Notes under the pieces: generated by a model
What the model was told of the DNA's origin: nothing
The model's input: only the letters and a program-made list of their open reading frames with translations
The model's database searches: none
Shown here: in pieces, positions 10,863 through 22,343 of the stretch
Position numbering within the stretch: the stretch's first letter is position 1
Layout of the letters: each line of letters starts with the position of its first letter
Assembly (NCBI GenBank): GCA_011800155.1
Contig: CM022375.1
Span: forward strand, 1,364,001-1,428,000
Reading direction: 5' to 3'
Source: Flammulina velutipes
Lineage: Eukaryota; Basidiomycota; Agaricomycetes; Agaricales; Physalacriaceae
Length of the DNA: 64,000 nt
Position numbers and translations under genes: made by a program

Positions 10863-13030
10863 AGGCCATAGCCATCGTTTTCCGATCCAAGAATCCAAAC
10901 CAGAGCACATTTCGAGGCCATGTCACCAGACGTGTTCTCTGGCTCTAGGCTACTAGGTTTGATCGTGAGATGGTTGGTAGAAACTTCCACGAAGCGCTCG
11001 GATCTCCCTTGGTATCTTTCAGAGTGCCCGAGCTTTGATGTGAATTTTTGAGCAGTAGGTGCATTCGAGAAGTAGGAGTACGCGAACCATTACTGTATTA
11101 CCTGTGTCATCATTAGCGAAGAATATACGCAAAAGCAAGGAAGACATACCGAAGTCCAATCCTACAATACGTTGGATGCCCATTGGTAGTCCCAAGCAAT
11201 TCGTATACTCGGATGTGTTACGTAGGTCGAGACCAAGCTTGCGATTTAGATATGACACTGTTCCTAGAGACTCGGAGTACATTCGTTTGCATAATAAACT
11301 GCAAGTCAGTAATTCGCAAAACTTGTTTGTCGCGGCTTCCATCAGTCAACAAAGGGGCCCAGGTTCTGGTGTCATCGACGTATTGCAGGCCCAACATCCA
11401 TTGAGGTGGCCACCAAGCCTCTGCCGTTTGACCACAAAGCATCTCTGTGTCAGCATAACACGACAGATACTCTCTCCTTTCGAATGGGACGAGGAAGTAC
11501 GACGATTATTGAACGATTCGGTCAACCGGCCCGTTTCCGTGATGAGAATAAATAGTACCAAATATGTTTTGGGAAATCTCAAACACGCAGTTTATTATGC
11601 AAAACCCTGTAACATCGAACACGTTCTAGAGTCAGCGAAGCTTTCGTCAAGTTCGTTCAAGACGCACCGTTGATTGACGGCATTTCAGGTCGAAATGAAC
11701 GATTCTGAGCGCGCTAATGTGGAACCATGGCGGGAGGAAACGAGGAACTAAACGCTCACGTGGACTTGTGGGCCTTTGTTTGGCAATGTGGCGCAATCAC
11801 TACCACGATCTGTATCACATCACCGCGGTCTACCAGACATTGTCTTCCTCGTTCGCTCTGGCCTAAGAATATTTCTGTAGACCAGAGCTTAGACCAGCTT
11901 GCTCGAGGAACTTCAACGGCAAATGTTATCGCAGCGAACTTGTCTAACATACGCGTGGGTGCGTAGAGGGGACGTCCCAGAAAAATAGCGATGGCGTTGG
12001 ATCACGCCAATTTTACAACCTTGGTTGGTTCCGCGATCACTGAGCCGAAAAGAGACTAACGTTTGCCCAGACGCATCATTCAGACCTTGTCGACATTCCC
12101 CATTTACACATTCTTGCAGCGGTATAGCCAGGAGGATGAATGGATAATCTGGTCTGAAGGTATGTTAGTTCTATGTCGAACTATGCTTAGAATCTCAATA
12201 AGCCGTTAGATACCCCCTACCACGCTTCATAGTCCATTTGCTTTCCTCGGATGTAGAGACAATTTGCATTCCCAATGGACAAGACACTACGGCGATATAG
12301 TTGAAGGGAAGAGAGTGATATCAACACCCTCGTTTCTTTCGGAACCTCCAAGACCTCCTCTGCTATTTACTTGCGCCACATATTCGAGGTATGTCAACTT
12401 GCGACCGTTACGAGCCTATACTCATCCGTAAACTTCCCCGTATCGTGTTGAAATGTTTGTTTCAATTGTCGCCTTTTGCTTTCTTCGATACATCCTCGCG
12501 GCTCCTGGAGCTGAAAAGGTCTCTACAAGGTTGAGCGCTAGACCAGAACGGACCGCTGTTGGGGACGACAATGCGGTTGTGAAGCCAAATATGATGGATG
12601 GGATTGATGGGCTGGTACGAAGGTATGAGGGCGATACGAAGAGCAGGATCGAGACTTGCATGTGTTGGAGGAGGCTGGAAGAGTTTGGGGTAAACCGTGT
12701 GCTCTTAATAACCAACGCGCGCGCGCCATTGAGACATGCATGTCCATGGTTCCCGCTGAATCTTGTCTATAGTTATTCGTATCGTACCCGGTGGCCCCTA
12801 TATTTATAACGTCGTCTCGTCTCTTTACTCATATCTCGCATCGTACTGGTACATACATACTCTTGTGATTCTTATTCACTGGTCGCGTCTACCTACAATA
12901 TTCCGCAATTTGTTGCTTATTGTCGACATTTGTAAACTCGTCATGACCCTCATTGGGTCATTCCTGCGGACGCTCCAGAGTCCAGGCGCGCCACTGACGC
13001 GTCTACCGCGTCAGAACTCTTGGCTTGGTT
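10863..13030. other. Stretch without a confidently recognised gene
   Basis: The minus strand near 11490-11224 has an open stretch (containing AWWPPQWMLGLQYVDD) that reads like protein but matches no family I know and is bounded by stops. 11758-11798 repeats the 6165-6200 sequence. A plus-strand frame at 12453-12809 starts with a hydrophobic segment but is otherwise unremarkable. All are left unassigned. Confidence 0.35.
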
Positions 13031-13035
13031 TTGAG

Positions 13036-13042
13036 TATATAA
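13036..13042 (+). promoter_or_regulatory. TATA box of the Gly/His-repeat gene
   Basis: TATATAA in GAGTATATAAGTGGCC, 71-77 bp upstream of the ATG at 13113. This is a strong core promoter, as expected for an abundantly or conditionally expressed gene. Confidence 0.7.
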
Positions 13043-13112
13043 GTGGCCAAAAGCGACGGTGCTTAGATAAATAAAGCTAACCATCCATCTTACCACTACC
13101 AACCAAACTACT

Positions 13113-13568
13113 ATGGATCTCGTCAACAAACTTACCAGCGGTGGCCACAACAACAACAACACGCATGGCCAGACGCATACCGGTACTCATGCCGGGGGAG
13201 GCGGAGGCGGAGGGCTGCTCAACAAAGTGGCGGCTGCAGCCGGGGCCGGTGGCGGCCACCAGAGCAATACGCATGGGGCGCATACTACGGGGACTCATGG
13301 GGGAGGCGGAGGCGGGGGGTTGTTGAACAAAGTAGCTGGAGCAGTCGGGGGCGGACACTCGGGCGGACACAACAGCAACCCACTCGGTCATCAGACGCAT
13401 ACGAGTACACAGACGCACGGAGGATCTGGAGGAGGGGGAGTTGGAGGTTTGGTGAATAAAGTTGTTGGAGGTGGTAACACCCACGGTCAGACACATACAG
13501 GTACCCATACGGGATCAGGAGGCGGAGCGGGTGGCCTGGTGAACAAAGTGCTTGGGGGTGGTCATTAA
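13113..13568 (+). CDS. Small Gly/His/Thr-rich repeat protein with LLNKV-type repeats
   Basis: Intronless, 151 aa, without a signal peptide or membrane segment. It begins MDLVNKLTSGGHNNN and has a repeating design: a (L/V)(L/V)NKV(A/V/L) helix seed, a glycine run, then a His/Thr/Gln stretch such as THGQTHTGTH. The seed occurs at about residues 3, 36, 71, 115 and 143. There are 17 histidines. Related short glycine-rich proteins with LL(D/N)K(I/V) repeats are common in basidiomycetes, and some are stress-induced, but no biochemical role is established. The histidine clusters could bind metal ions (inference). The strong TATA box suggests high inducible expression. The gene lies between 7TM copies 2 and 3 with no evident link to them. 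Confidence 0.75.
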   Translation: MDLVNKLTSGGHNNNNTHGQTHTGTHAGGGGGGGLLNKVAAAAGAGGGHQSNTHGAHTTGTHGGGGGGGLLNKVAGAVGGGHSGGHNSNPLGHQTHTSTQTHGGSGGGGVGGLVNKVVGGGNTHGQTHTGTHTGSGGGAGGLVNKVLGGGH

Positions 13569-13812
13569 TTATTCAGTTAGTGTATTACTATCTTATCGTA
13601 CCTCGTATTCTCAATTGTATGTGAACATATCAGACTCTCGATTCGGGATACAAGCACGTGAAACGTGAAGACTTGATTGGCACCACGTCAGGGGAAAATA
13701 CACGTTTAGAACAATTATGATGAGCTTCCAGAGGCTTGTACCTTCCGGAAGGAATCTTCCGCCCTCTCATTCTCCCTACCGTCCACAACTTCCATATCAC
13801 TATTGTCCGCCA

Positions 13813-15023
13813 CTAAATAGACACTTTGTCATCGGCCTGTGAACCTATATTCCGCTCGGGATCAACGTGTCCAGGAACCGTCCCAGTGGCTAGTTGGGAC
13901 AAATGCACATTATCCGCCACAATCCCCGTAGTTGATCCCGTATAAGGAAGGGAAGAGTGCGTCCAGGAATCGTCGGGTCGCGCATAACCCGCTGCCACGC
14001 GAGCAATAATCAACGTCGGCGCAATTCCCTAAACAATGCGATCAACAATCGTGTTTGTCTGGAACGAGAGTACCTACCGTGAAAGTCGAATATCCCAGAG
14101 CTTGAGCAAAGTACATGCGCTGATCGTGCTCCTCGGTGAAGTACTGAGCATGTATCTGCAGTCCGATTCTAATCGCGTAGACGGCGGTGTACAAGACGGA
14201 AGACTCGATAAGAATCTCCATCAGCCTGTGGTAAGTCTTAAATGACTTTCTCCAGCCACTGACAACGGCAATGCGGTAGACAATGGCAGTAGTACAGAAT
14301 ATGTTTGTAAGAACGGTTATCGACATATATGAGAGCTCCAGATTGACGATTTGGTCAGTGCTCCGAACACCATTGAATGTAACGGTTCGGATGGTGTGCC
14401 AGATATAACAGGCTATGCAGAGGTCAGAACGAGATCCGTTATATGTATACAACGTACCCGATCCAGCCACAAAGGATACCCCAGGAATGATAACGAAGAT
14501 CCATCGTCGTCCATACGGTACCCAACATCGCCAAATCTAAGGAATACATCTGAGAAATGGACGGAGATAACCAAAAAAGCGTGTACTTACCATGGTCATG
14601 TCGGTCAACAGAAAGCTCATGAACGATACGACAGTATCTGCTACACTCTGTGAGAAGAACTCCGTAGTTCTAGATAATAATCGTGTCCTGAATTGTGCTT
14701 CCCGAGATTCTCCATGTCGAAGATAGATGTTGTTTAGATATACCCAACGGATGCCTGCATGGATCGTGACAAGGACCCACATGACGGTAATGATGACTGC
14801 GGATCCTATACGAGGCCTCTCAGTCCCCCGAGACACTAAACAGGCCTTTGAGAATGTGAACTCTGGAGAAAATGAAACACGTACAGGTCAGATAAAGCGC
14901 TACAAAATAGGCACCCGTATATACTCCATAGACCAACATGTCGAGGACGTTAGCATGGAAAGTAGTCGCTAGCTCGTATACGACTTGTTCTTCCGTAAAG
15001 CCAAAATCCGATGGGGAAGACAT
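13813..15023 (-). CDS. 7TM protein, copy 3 of 4
   Basis: Same five-exon layout as copy 2. Exon 1 from ATG 15023 begins MSSPSDFGFTEEQVVYEL and ends in FVALYLT. Exon 2 carries ERPRIGSAVIITVMWVLVTI, and exon 3 WRCWVPYGRRW followed by a hydrophobic segment. Exon 4 has YMSITVLTNIFCTTAIVYRI and EILIESSVLYTAVYAIRIGL. The last exon starts after a GTAGGTAC..TTTAG intron (13.9-14.1 kb region) and encodes GIAPTLIIARVAAGYARPDD plus a shorter tail of about 50 residues. All seven helices are present and no frameshift was found. Function is unknown. It differs from copy 2 mainly in the loop after helix 4 and in the tail, where paralogs would be expected to diverge. Confidence 0.8.
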
Positions 15024-16510
15024 GATACAGCGGACTCTGATGATTGTGAGGAGAGGGAGTGTATTTAAGTAAGTCTCACCGTGCGACATATCAACATCGC
15101 AGCAAGGAAAGGAAGAGATACCCCTCGGCAACACCGAAGGGTTCGAGAGAAACCACAGCAATGCTGTCTTCTTCCAATCAGGATCGATCAACAAGACGTA
15201 CACGCACCATGCATCGACCTACAGTAAGTATACAATTCAAGGAGTCCAGACTGATGTCAACATCGGAACATGTTTGAATCGCCTTGTACAGTACACTCGA
15301 AGTGCAATCATGTTGAATACAGTACTTATGAACGGTGAGATTCTAGCCTTATCGTCGTCAGTCCGTCATCAAGCCGGATGGAAGCATCCCACCTCAGTGA
15401 CGCTAGTCAGATCATCTGCACGGCGTTTTCAAGTGCTGGCGCCCCCACAAAAACTTGGACGAAGATATCCATGTCGACTGAAAAGATGGTCGGTAATAAT
15501 AACAAAGATATAAAAGAGCGCTAACCCATAAATCATGAACGAGCCATATCTTCGCCGTTTCAGAGTTCATCACAAGGGAACTTCGTTGGGCTGCTGAGCG
15601 CTTATCACCCAACTCATAGCTTTGCGGCCAACAAAACAATTAAATTTTGCTTCCCCGAGAACAAGATTCACCGCATTGCTCTCAGCGCTGGAATTGTTGA
15701 GATCCTATCGTTGCTCCCGTAAGCCCAGCGCATCGTGCATAGCGACATCCAAAGAAATCGCCCATCTTCCATTTGAGCGTGGATCTAGTGAGGTTAACCC
15801 TCGTCGACGTCAGCGAGCGAGGAGGAATGCCACATGGGACGGAAGTTCTTGCCTGCAAGTGACTTTGACTCCAAAGAAGTTTTCCAAGGCTAGTTCAACG
15901 AACCGGAGACCAGATCACAGCCATTCCAGGAAGGAAAGAGAAGCATGGTCCATAGTTCAGATTCCAGTTGACAGAGAGATGGCTGGAAAGTGAAAGATTT
16001 CGTCGTGAAAGAATGCATCTGGCTAGAAAAAAAGAGTAGAATGTTAACTTTCTGATCCGCCTCAGCGTATCAGGACACACTAAAAAGACCAAGGATTCAT
16101 TCGATGATATGTTGACACGTCATCTTGGCCTCCAGCGTTCCCAAAACAAATGCGCCAGTTCTTCTCCCGGTGGATATGATAGGCAAGACCTTGGGCGGAG
16201 AGTTCATTCGACGGCAAGAATCCTTGTCGACAGCGCCGTGTTCGAAGTTCCAGTGAGCATGTTGACGACGTCAACACTGATGGTGGCAAGAAGCAGGAGA
16301 TTGTTGTGGTTTGTGGACACAAGTAGGTGCTTGATCCCATACCCTTTTCGTCGCTTCCACATTATAGATGAGACTTCGCAAAGGAGCAAATACATGAATG
16401 CCGAAAAAAACCACGAGAGTGGCGCAAAAATACATAAGCATAATTACACGTAAGTACAATCGTCCATTTATACATAACAAATAACAATCAGAAAACGTAT
16501 CAACCTCCTA
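15024..16510. other. Stretch without a confidently recognised gene
   Basis: The minus strand at 16480-16204 encodes two hydrophobic stretches in different frames, with a block at 16286-16345 that recurs in degenerate form near 22180 and 24545. This looks like a decayed membrane-protein gene. Nothing else is supported. Confidence 0.35.
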
Positions 16511-17794
16511 TCATTCCTTGTAAGAACCTTCCCCTTTCTCTTTTTGCATTTCTCCGGAGCTCAGGTTGAGTCTAGAATCACCGGGACCTCCTCCCTCCTT
16601 CGACCTACGCTCGAGATCAATGCTGTCCGCGACAGTATTGGTGGTTGGCTGTACAAAATGCAGACTCTCTGCAAATGACTGCATCGTCGACCGTATATGA
16701 GGAAGAGACGTCCGAGCCCACGAATCATCCGGTCGCGCGAATCCAGCTGCCACACGAGCGATAATCAAAGTCGGCGCAATTCCCTACATATTCTCATCAT
16801 CAACTATCGAAGCACAAAGCGATAGTAAAAGTGCGTACCGTAATCGAAGCTCCAAGAGCTTTCGCAAAAAGCGCTCGCTCGTCTAGCTCTTCCGTGAAAT
16901 AATGGGAATGGATCTGCATCCCAATCCTGATGGCATAGACGACGGTGTACATGATGGAAGACTCGATTAGGATCTCCATTAGGTTGTGGTACGTCTTCAG
17001 TGACCTCCTCCAGCCACTGACACCGACGATGCGATAGATAATGGCCACGGTGCAAAATATGTTCGTTACGACAGTGGTGGTTAAAAATGAGAGCTCGAGG
17101 TTGGTGACCTGGTCAGTGCTCCAGACAGGATCAAATGTGAAGACCACGATAGTTCGCCAGAGATAGCAGGCTATGTGGTGATATGTAAGTAGACACACGA
17201 GGAGACTTTGCATAACGTACCTGATCCCGCTGTAAGCAACAACCCAGGAGGAATGACGACCAACCATCGTTGGCCGTATAGCACCCAGCATCGCCAAATC
17301 TAAGCACAAACACATGGTAAGAGATAGATAGATAACTCAACGCGCCATTCTACTCACCATGGTAATGTCGGCCAACAGAAGGCTGACGAACGTCACCGAT
17401 GCATCTGCTACGCCCTGTGAAAACAGTTCCCCGTGCTGGGAGAACATACGCGCGCTGAGTTGCGCTTCTCGAGACTCTCCATGGCGTATGTAGATGTTGT
17501 CGATATAAGCCCAGCTGATACTGGCGTGGATCGTGACAAGGATCCACATAACGGTAATGAGGATCGCCGACCCCACGCGAGGTCTGTCGTTTCCTCGAGA
17601 CACTACAGTCCACGCACTTCAGAAAACAAAGGCTGCGCTGAGAAAATGGATGACATACGCGTTAGATAGAGCGCTACGAAATAGATACTGGTGTATATTC
17701 CATACGTGAAGATGTCGAGGATGTAGGAGTGGAGGATGGAGTGGAGCTCATACACGAGTTCTTCGTTTGTTAGGCCAAATTCCGAGGAGGACAT
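16511..17794 (-). CDS. 7TM protein, copy 4 of 4
   Basis: Five exons as in its paralogs, from ATG 17794 (MSSSEFGLTNEELVYEL). Exon 1 ends at a GTATGTC donor in the FVALYLT codons, and exon 2 starts at CTGTAG with SRGNDRPRVGSAILI. Exon 3 carries IWRCWVLYGQRWLVVIPPGL. Exon 4 has FLTTTVVTNIFCTVAIIYRI and EILIESSIMYTVVYAIRIGM. The last exon encodes GIAPTLIIARVAAGFARPDDSW and a Lys/Glu-rich tail ending at 16511. Seven hydrophobic segments and a cytosol-like polar tail make it a multipass membrane protein of unknown role. The loop between exons 3 and 4 holds the least conserved intron. It is the last member of this array; the strand beyond holds only decayed fragments. Confidence 0.82.
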
Positions 17795-18049
17795 GATAGT
17801 CGTGAACGAAGATTATGACGAGAAGAATTAAGTATGCTGAAGAACGTTGGTACCTTGTTTGATTATCAGAAAAACACCATCGACCCTAGTCACGGGAGCC
17901 AATTGGGACCGCGACATGTGTTGAAGCAATATATCTGGTAAGATTGGTTCAGCTTTGCATGAAGCGCCTACTATGAAGGAGTAAGGGTACCACAGGTATA
18001 TCTGACTCTCGGGTCATCCAATGCAGATTTCAAGCCCAATACTCACCGT

Positions 18050-18541
18050 CCGGAACACGCATCAACCAGAACGTCAAAATCCAGATATTGATTGCCACTG
18101 TCACTGTAAATCTCCCAGAGATCATAGATGCCTGTACAAATCTATGTTTCGAGCTGACATCCCAGTGTTCCGTGTCAATAGGCGTGTTCGAGAGTTAAGG
18201 ATTCAATGTTATCTCCTGATTGCTTGAGATGAACAAGTACCTAAGGCACAGTCGCCAAGCACGCCTAGTAGACTATAATACACGAACAGCATGTCATCGG
18301 TCAAGATAAGCATATTAAAACTAACGTACGTACCGACATAACCCACAATCCCACCATAGTATTCTGTCAAGAAGCCGAGCATCCTCCCATTGAATATCAA
18401 GTTCTCTCGTTGCGGGCGGGTGTTAGTTCTCGAAGCAGGGAAGAAGATTCCTCGGAGACTGGGGATAGACACGCCTCGTTCAGTGCACGTAGGATATCGA
18501 GGAGTCGCTTGAGTCCGATCTGTGTGGCGTATCCCAGGCAC
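18050..18541 (-). pseudogene. Decayed membrane-protein remnant
   Basis: Fragments readable on the minus strand include LLDILRAL (near 18500), NLIFNGRMLGFLTEYYGG (near 18370) and a clear hydrophobic helix GRFTVTVAINIWILTFWLM (near 18090). They lie in different frames with stops between, although a few plausible splice sites exist. A related piece (WPIDILRALRII) lies near 21380. I cannot name the family and cannot exclude a heavily split real gene. Confidence 0.35.
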
Positions 18542-18979
18542 TATCCCCGACGATGTTCCACTGGTGCTCGCCCTAGTGCCTATCTATCTATCGGAGACGG
18601 AAGCCGACTAGGATATCCCGTCGACGCATCGTGTAAGGACAGAGCAAATCGGTTTGACAATAAGATAGAATTCAGCGAGCAAGGTAGGGGAAACAGAATG
18701 AAGGACAGACAGGGGCGGCCAACTCAAGGATGGAACGGCGCAGACAGAGAAGGAACCTCTCGACGAACAGACTCTTGCTCGCTAGTCTAGCGTGCTGTCC
18801 TCGCCGTCCTTGGAGTCAAGTTGGGAATCTGTGTGGTGGCGCTTCTGCGACGGACAGTATTTCAATGAGTGTAGAGCCAGCATAGAGTTTAACATGCATC
18901 AATGTTCAGTGTAGCCTGTAATCGGTGAAGCTTAAGAGACGATGTCTATTTATCTCTGTTTGGTACAAAACTCTTCATC

Positions 18980-19790
18980 ACGAGACTTACACTCGTCAAC
19001 TTGCCCTCATCCGAAGACGTTCTGAAGCTTTAGTCAATGTTCACGACACGGACCAAACGCGGACTCAGTGCTGCTTTATAAAACCAGCTGGAATCGACTT
19101 GCTGAAGCTCCTATAAAAACCTGTCCGCTGCCTATGTGACGAGTGCTGGTTGCTATCTATCTGCTCTGGCTGTTTCCAACGACTATTATTTTCCCGGCTC
19201 AAACGTTCAGATCCTTCATGGGAATTCTCAACAGCTATTCGGTAACTTCCTAGCTTAATTACTTATTTCCGTGGATTCATGTAGGCTCCCATAGAAACTG
19301 TCTCGCCGCAGCGTTGTATGTCCGAGTCGATCTTGCGAATTTGGGAACCGGTTTATACGAGGCTGTCCAGGAAGACTTGTTAGTGTTACGATAGAGGGCC
19401 CATCATCTCTTATGCGCTCGTATTCCTCGAAAACAAAACAACGCGTTCTTGTCGGAGCAGGTGACCGTTACAGCTGGGCCCAATGGACACGACTTTCATC
19501 GATTAACTTTTGGCTAAGGTTCATTTTTTACCCACCCGATTCCAGCAACGGTCGCACTAGCTACTGGACATTAATTTGTGGCTGTTCGACTTGTGAGTAG
19601 TACGCTTGTCCTGTGGTACGCCTCAAATACACCTGGAAGGTACGGACTGAATCATATTGTGCCCTTAATCGTCGTACTATGGAGACAAAAGGACATTTGT
19701 AGAAAGATATACTCCCGGGGATGTGCTGATCTTGCACTGCATAATCCGCGGCGTAGTCTGTACTATGGAAACAGTCTGATTATAAAGTTC
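18980..19790 (+). repeat. Duplicated upstream block of prodomain-like gene 1 (paired with about 43000-43900)
   Basis: The block matches the reverse complement of 43.0-43.9 kb in several islands: the ACCAAACGCGGAC region near 19050, the CGAGTGCTG..ACTATTATT region near 19140, the AACGGTCGCACTAGCTACTGG region near 19550, and ATCTTGCACTGCATAAT near 19730. Both blocks sit directly before a member of the secreted prodomain-like family. The older part carries remains of a membrane protein, and the 3' part is the shared promoter. Confidence 0.75.
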
Positions 19791-19823
19791 GTCCTTTCAT
19801 TTCCATCCACAGTATCAAGTGCA

Positions 19824-20592
19824 ATGCACTTTTCATCATTCAACATCCCTCTCGGCGTCACATGTATTCTGGCAATCTGTGCGACCGGCCATCCTACCGG
19901 TACGGGCCTCGAGGCTCGCGTTCCAGGTCTTCCTTTGGAGTCCAATTATGGAGAACTTGATGTGGATATGAAATGTGAGTCCGGTACACGTTGCCTTGAG
20001 ATTGATCCTGACGTTGGTGCGCCACAGTTGTTACACCCGATGGCAGTGGCCAAGCGAGCGACCTCATACTCGAAATAACTTTCACGAATAAGTATGATGA
20101 GGATATTCAACTTTTAGAGGACGAAAACAGTGTTCTGGATAGATCGCGGCCTGTAGATGTGCTGTCATGGACTTCAAGTCGCATCGGGGTTCTTCCGAGA
20201 TTCAGAGGAGACTCTGGCACTGACAGCTCCGACTCAGATCACACTGATTCATATTCGGAACAAGGCAATTTTGTTTGGTTATTTCAAAAGTTATTCACTT
20301 AGCCCTTTATCAGACCCAAAGGTGCACACTACCGTGAAAAAGGGGAGCTCCTACGTGTTCCAATACAACGGTTTGTCATCCACGCGTGCGGTTCAAACAC
20401 AACTAACATGAAACAGTTGGGAAATCATACGACTTCCAAAGCGTTATGCCTGGGTCATATACAGCCCAGTTCACGCAATCTCAGTTTCGGATATCTATTG
20501 AGGGAAAGGTAGTCGAAGCCAAGGCAAATCTAAGCAGGACTATGATACCCGTTGAGATACAGGAAGACAAACAATCGCCAGATAGTCAATAA
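19824..20592 (+). CDS. Secreted orphan M35-prodomain-like protein 1
   Basis: Four exons (19824-19974, 20028-20264, 20314-20370, 20417-20592) sum to 621 nt, giving 206 aa. Residues 1-22 (MHFSSFNIPLGVTCILAICA) are a signal peptide. The rest is one beta-rich domain with the hallmarks of the prodomain of M35 metalloproteases. DLILEITFTNKYDEDIQLL corresponds to the (V)TNTGDEDLKLL segment, followed by SVL, then FRGD. KSYDFQSVMPGSYTAQF corresponds to the YDF..AGTYTF segment. No HEXXH zinc site or catalytic domain follows: the protein stops at 20592, so it is not simply a truncated protease gene. Intron 2 appears to use a GC donor (GCAATT). Secreted proteins of this shape could act as protease inhibitors or free-standing chaperone-like domains (inference). 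Confidence 0.75.
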
Positions 20593-22343
20593 CTAATGTG
20601 TGTACGTTACTTGACCTAATACAAAAGCAGTCCAATAGCATCGGTATCTGGCAGGTTGTTGTTTCTTGATGATAATCTGTGGCGTAATTACAGCTTGCCC
20701 TGGTTACCTTGCGTTTTAGCAGCGCATGGCCCTACACAGCCCGCCGCCGGAAGTTACGGAGTATAGAACAATCTAAAGAGGGTTCCAACGCAATCCTTTA
20801 CTTGCATGCGCCTCGCAAAGCAACCACTTGCCCTCGCTGTCGCGTGTGTTCAGGTAATGCGGCAGCTCATCCACTTAGAGCGAGAATCCAGACCAAACCC
20901 CTCCTTTTCATCAAATAGAATTCGAACGAGACGACGCTGAGAGAAAGACTATGGAGTACCTTCAGTTTGACACAAATATATCGGGCACTTCATACACTCA
21001 TCCGTCTAGAGGAAGTACGTATAGATTCTGACTTCAGCCACAGAAGTTCTGGATTACAACAGAAAAAGGGAAGACAGAGATGCAGAAACAAGCCATCGTG
21101 TCAGAGGAATACAAGTCCACGAAGAATTGGAATATAGAACAAGCGAGTTTGATAGATTGTAAAGTAGCGAAGATTTCAGCAGCATTGTTCACGGTACTCG
21201 TAAGACTGTTTCGTTCCCAGCATTGTCCTAATGGTACACTTGTCGCGGATGAGATTCTCGGACAAGGAGCGGAGGAGGCTAATCTGGCCTCAAAATCGAA
21301 TCCTCGGTGGCTGGGAATGAAAATTATGGTTGGCGATACCATGGGCGTAAGGAATGGTCGTGGAGGAGATAATTCGTAGCGCGCGGAGGATGTCGATGGG
21401 CCACTCGAGTCCAAATAACGTGAAAGGCCGATACCGGCAATGCCCGCTACAATCAAGCTAAGTACACTGCTACAGCCTATTTTACACCGTCAGTAGAAGG
21501 ACCTTACATATATCGTACTGACTATACTAATCGTAAATACTCATGATCGCTGCGCCCGGCTCTGCCGCACCCACCTGCGGTGGGTGCTCTCGAGCCAGCG
21601 CCACACCATCCCTTTGTTTAGGGTTTGCTAAAAAGTACAGTTTTGTGCTTTGAATTCGCGCCCTTGAGCCTAACCACATCGTTTGGAGGCTAGTCTTTAC
21701 GCGCTGGTGGCGCAACGGCTCTCGCAGACTCATTTCGGACACTACATCACGACTCTAAATCTCGGCCGAGGACGACCGTCAAAGACTTTCTAGACAGAAG
21801 GAATTTCTTTGAAAAATGTTCTATAAAGAAGGAAAAGAACGAATGAACGTGACCATTTACGTAACTCGCGTCCCATCGAGCGCCAAGCCCACATATTCTG
21901 GCAGGTGCCTTAAAATGTTGGCGGTAAAAGTGGTGTTTTCACGAGTATAAGACCCTCTACTAAAGTAGCGGGAATTGCCTGATGCACTCCGGTTAATATT
22001 GCCAGTCACGCCTATCCATCGGGGACAGGGATATGGGGGTTTTTGGAAGCCGTGGGAGATAGTATCGTCAACACATGGTGGGTAGGCCGAGTGGAAATTG
22101 AGGATTCCTGTCTGAGGAAAACGAATGGAGGGACAAAAGAAGGCAGAGAACGAACCTCTTGACGGACCAGACTCTTTTTGATGACGGTAAAAGGCAGGAG
22201 GTTGTTGTGCTTTGTGTATATATGTGGGCGCTCGATTCCATTGGTTCACCTCTGATCATTAGTGGACATGGAAAAATGAAATCATTTAAATAATGTGAAT
22301 TGCATATTGACAATGACATGGTACGAATGATTTTTTTCCATCT
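20593..22343. other. Stretch without a confidently recognised gene
   Basis: A decayed membrane-protein piece on the minus strand (about 21456-21320, WPIDILRALRII) and a degenerate repeat at 22140-22245 shared with 16.3, 18.7 and 24.5 kb are the only structures noticed. Confidence 0.35.

Noticed and set aside
11224..11490. Protein-like minus-strand stretch with AWWPPQWMLGLQYVDD
   Set aside because: Open for about 85 codons but no family recognised, no convincing start and no supporting exons found.
12453..12809. 118-codon plus-strand frame beginning MFVSIVAFCFLRYILAAPG
   Set aside because: The hydrophobic start resembles a signal peptide, but the rest lacks family resemblance and an equally long frame exists on the other strand. 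Not enough to call a gene.
19578..19823. Longer N-terminus for prodomain-like gene 1
   Set aside because: The upstream frame lies in the duplicated promoter, and the sister genes start at the ATG directly before the signal peptide.
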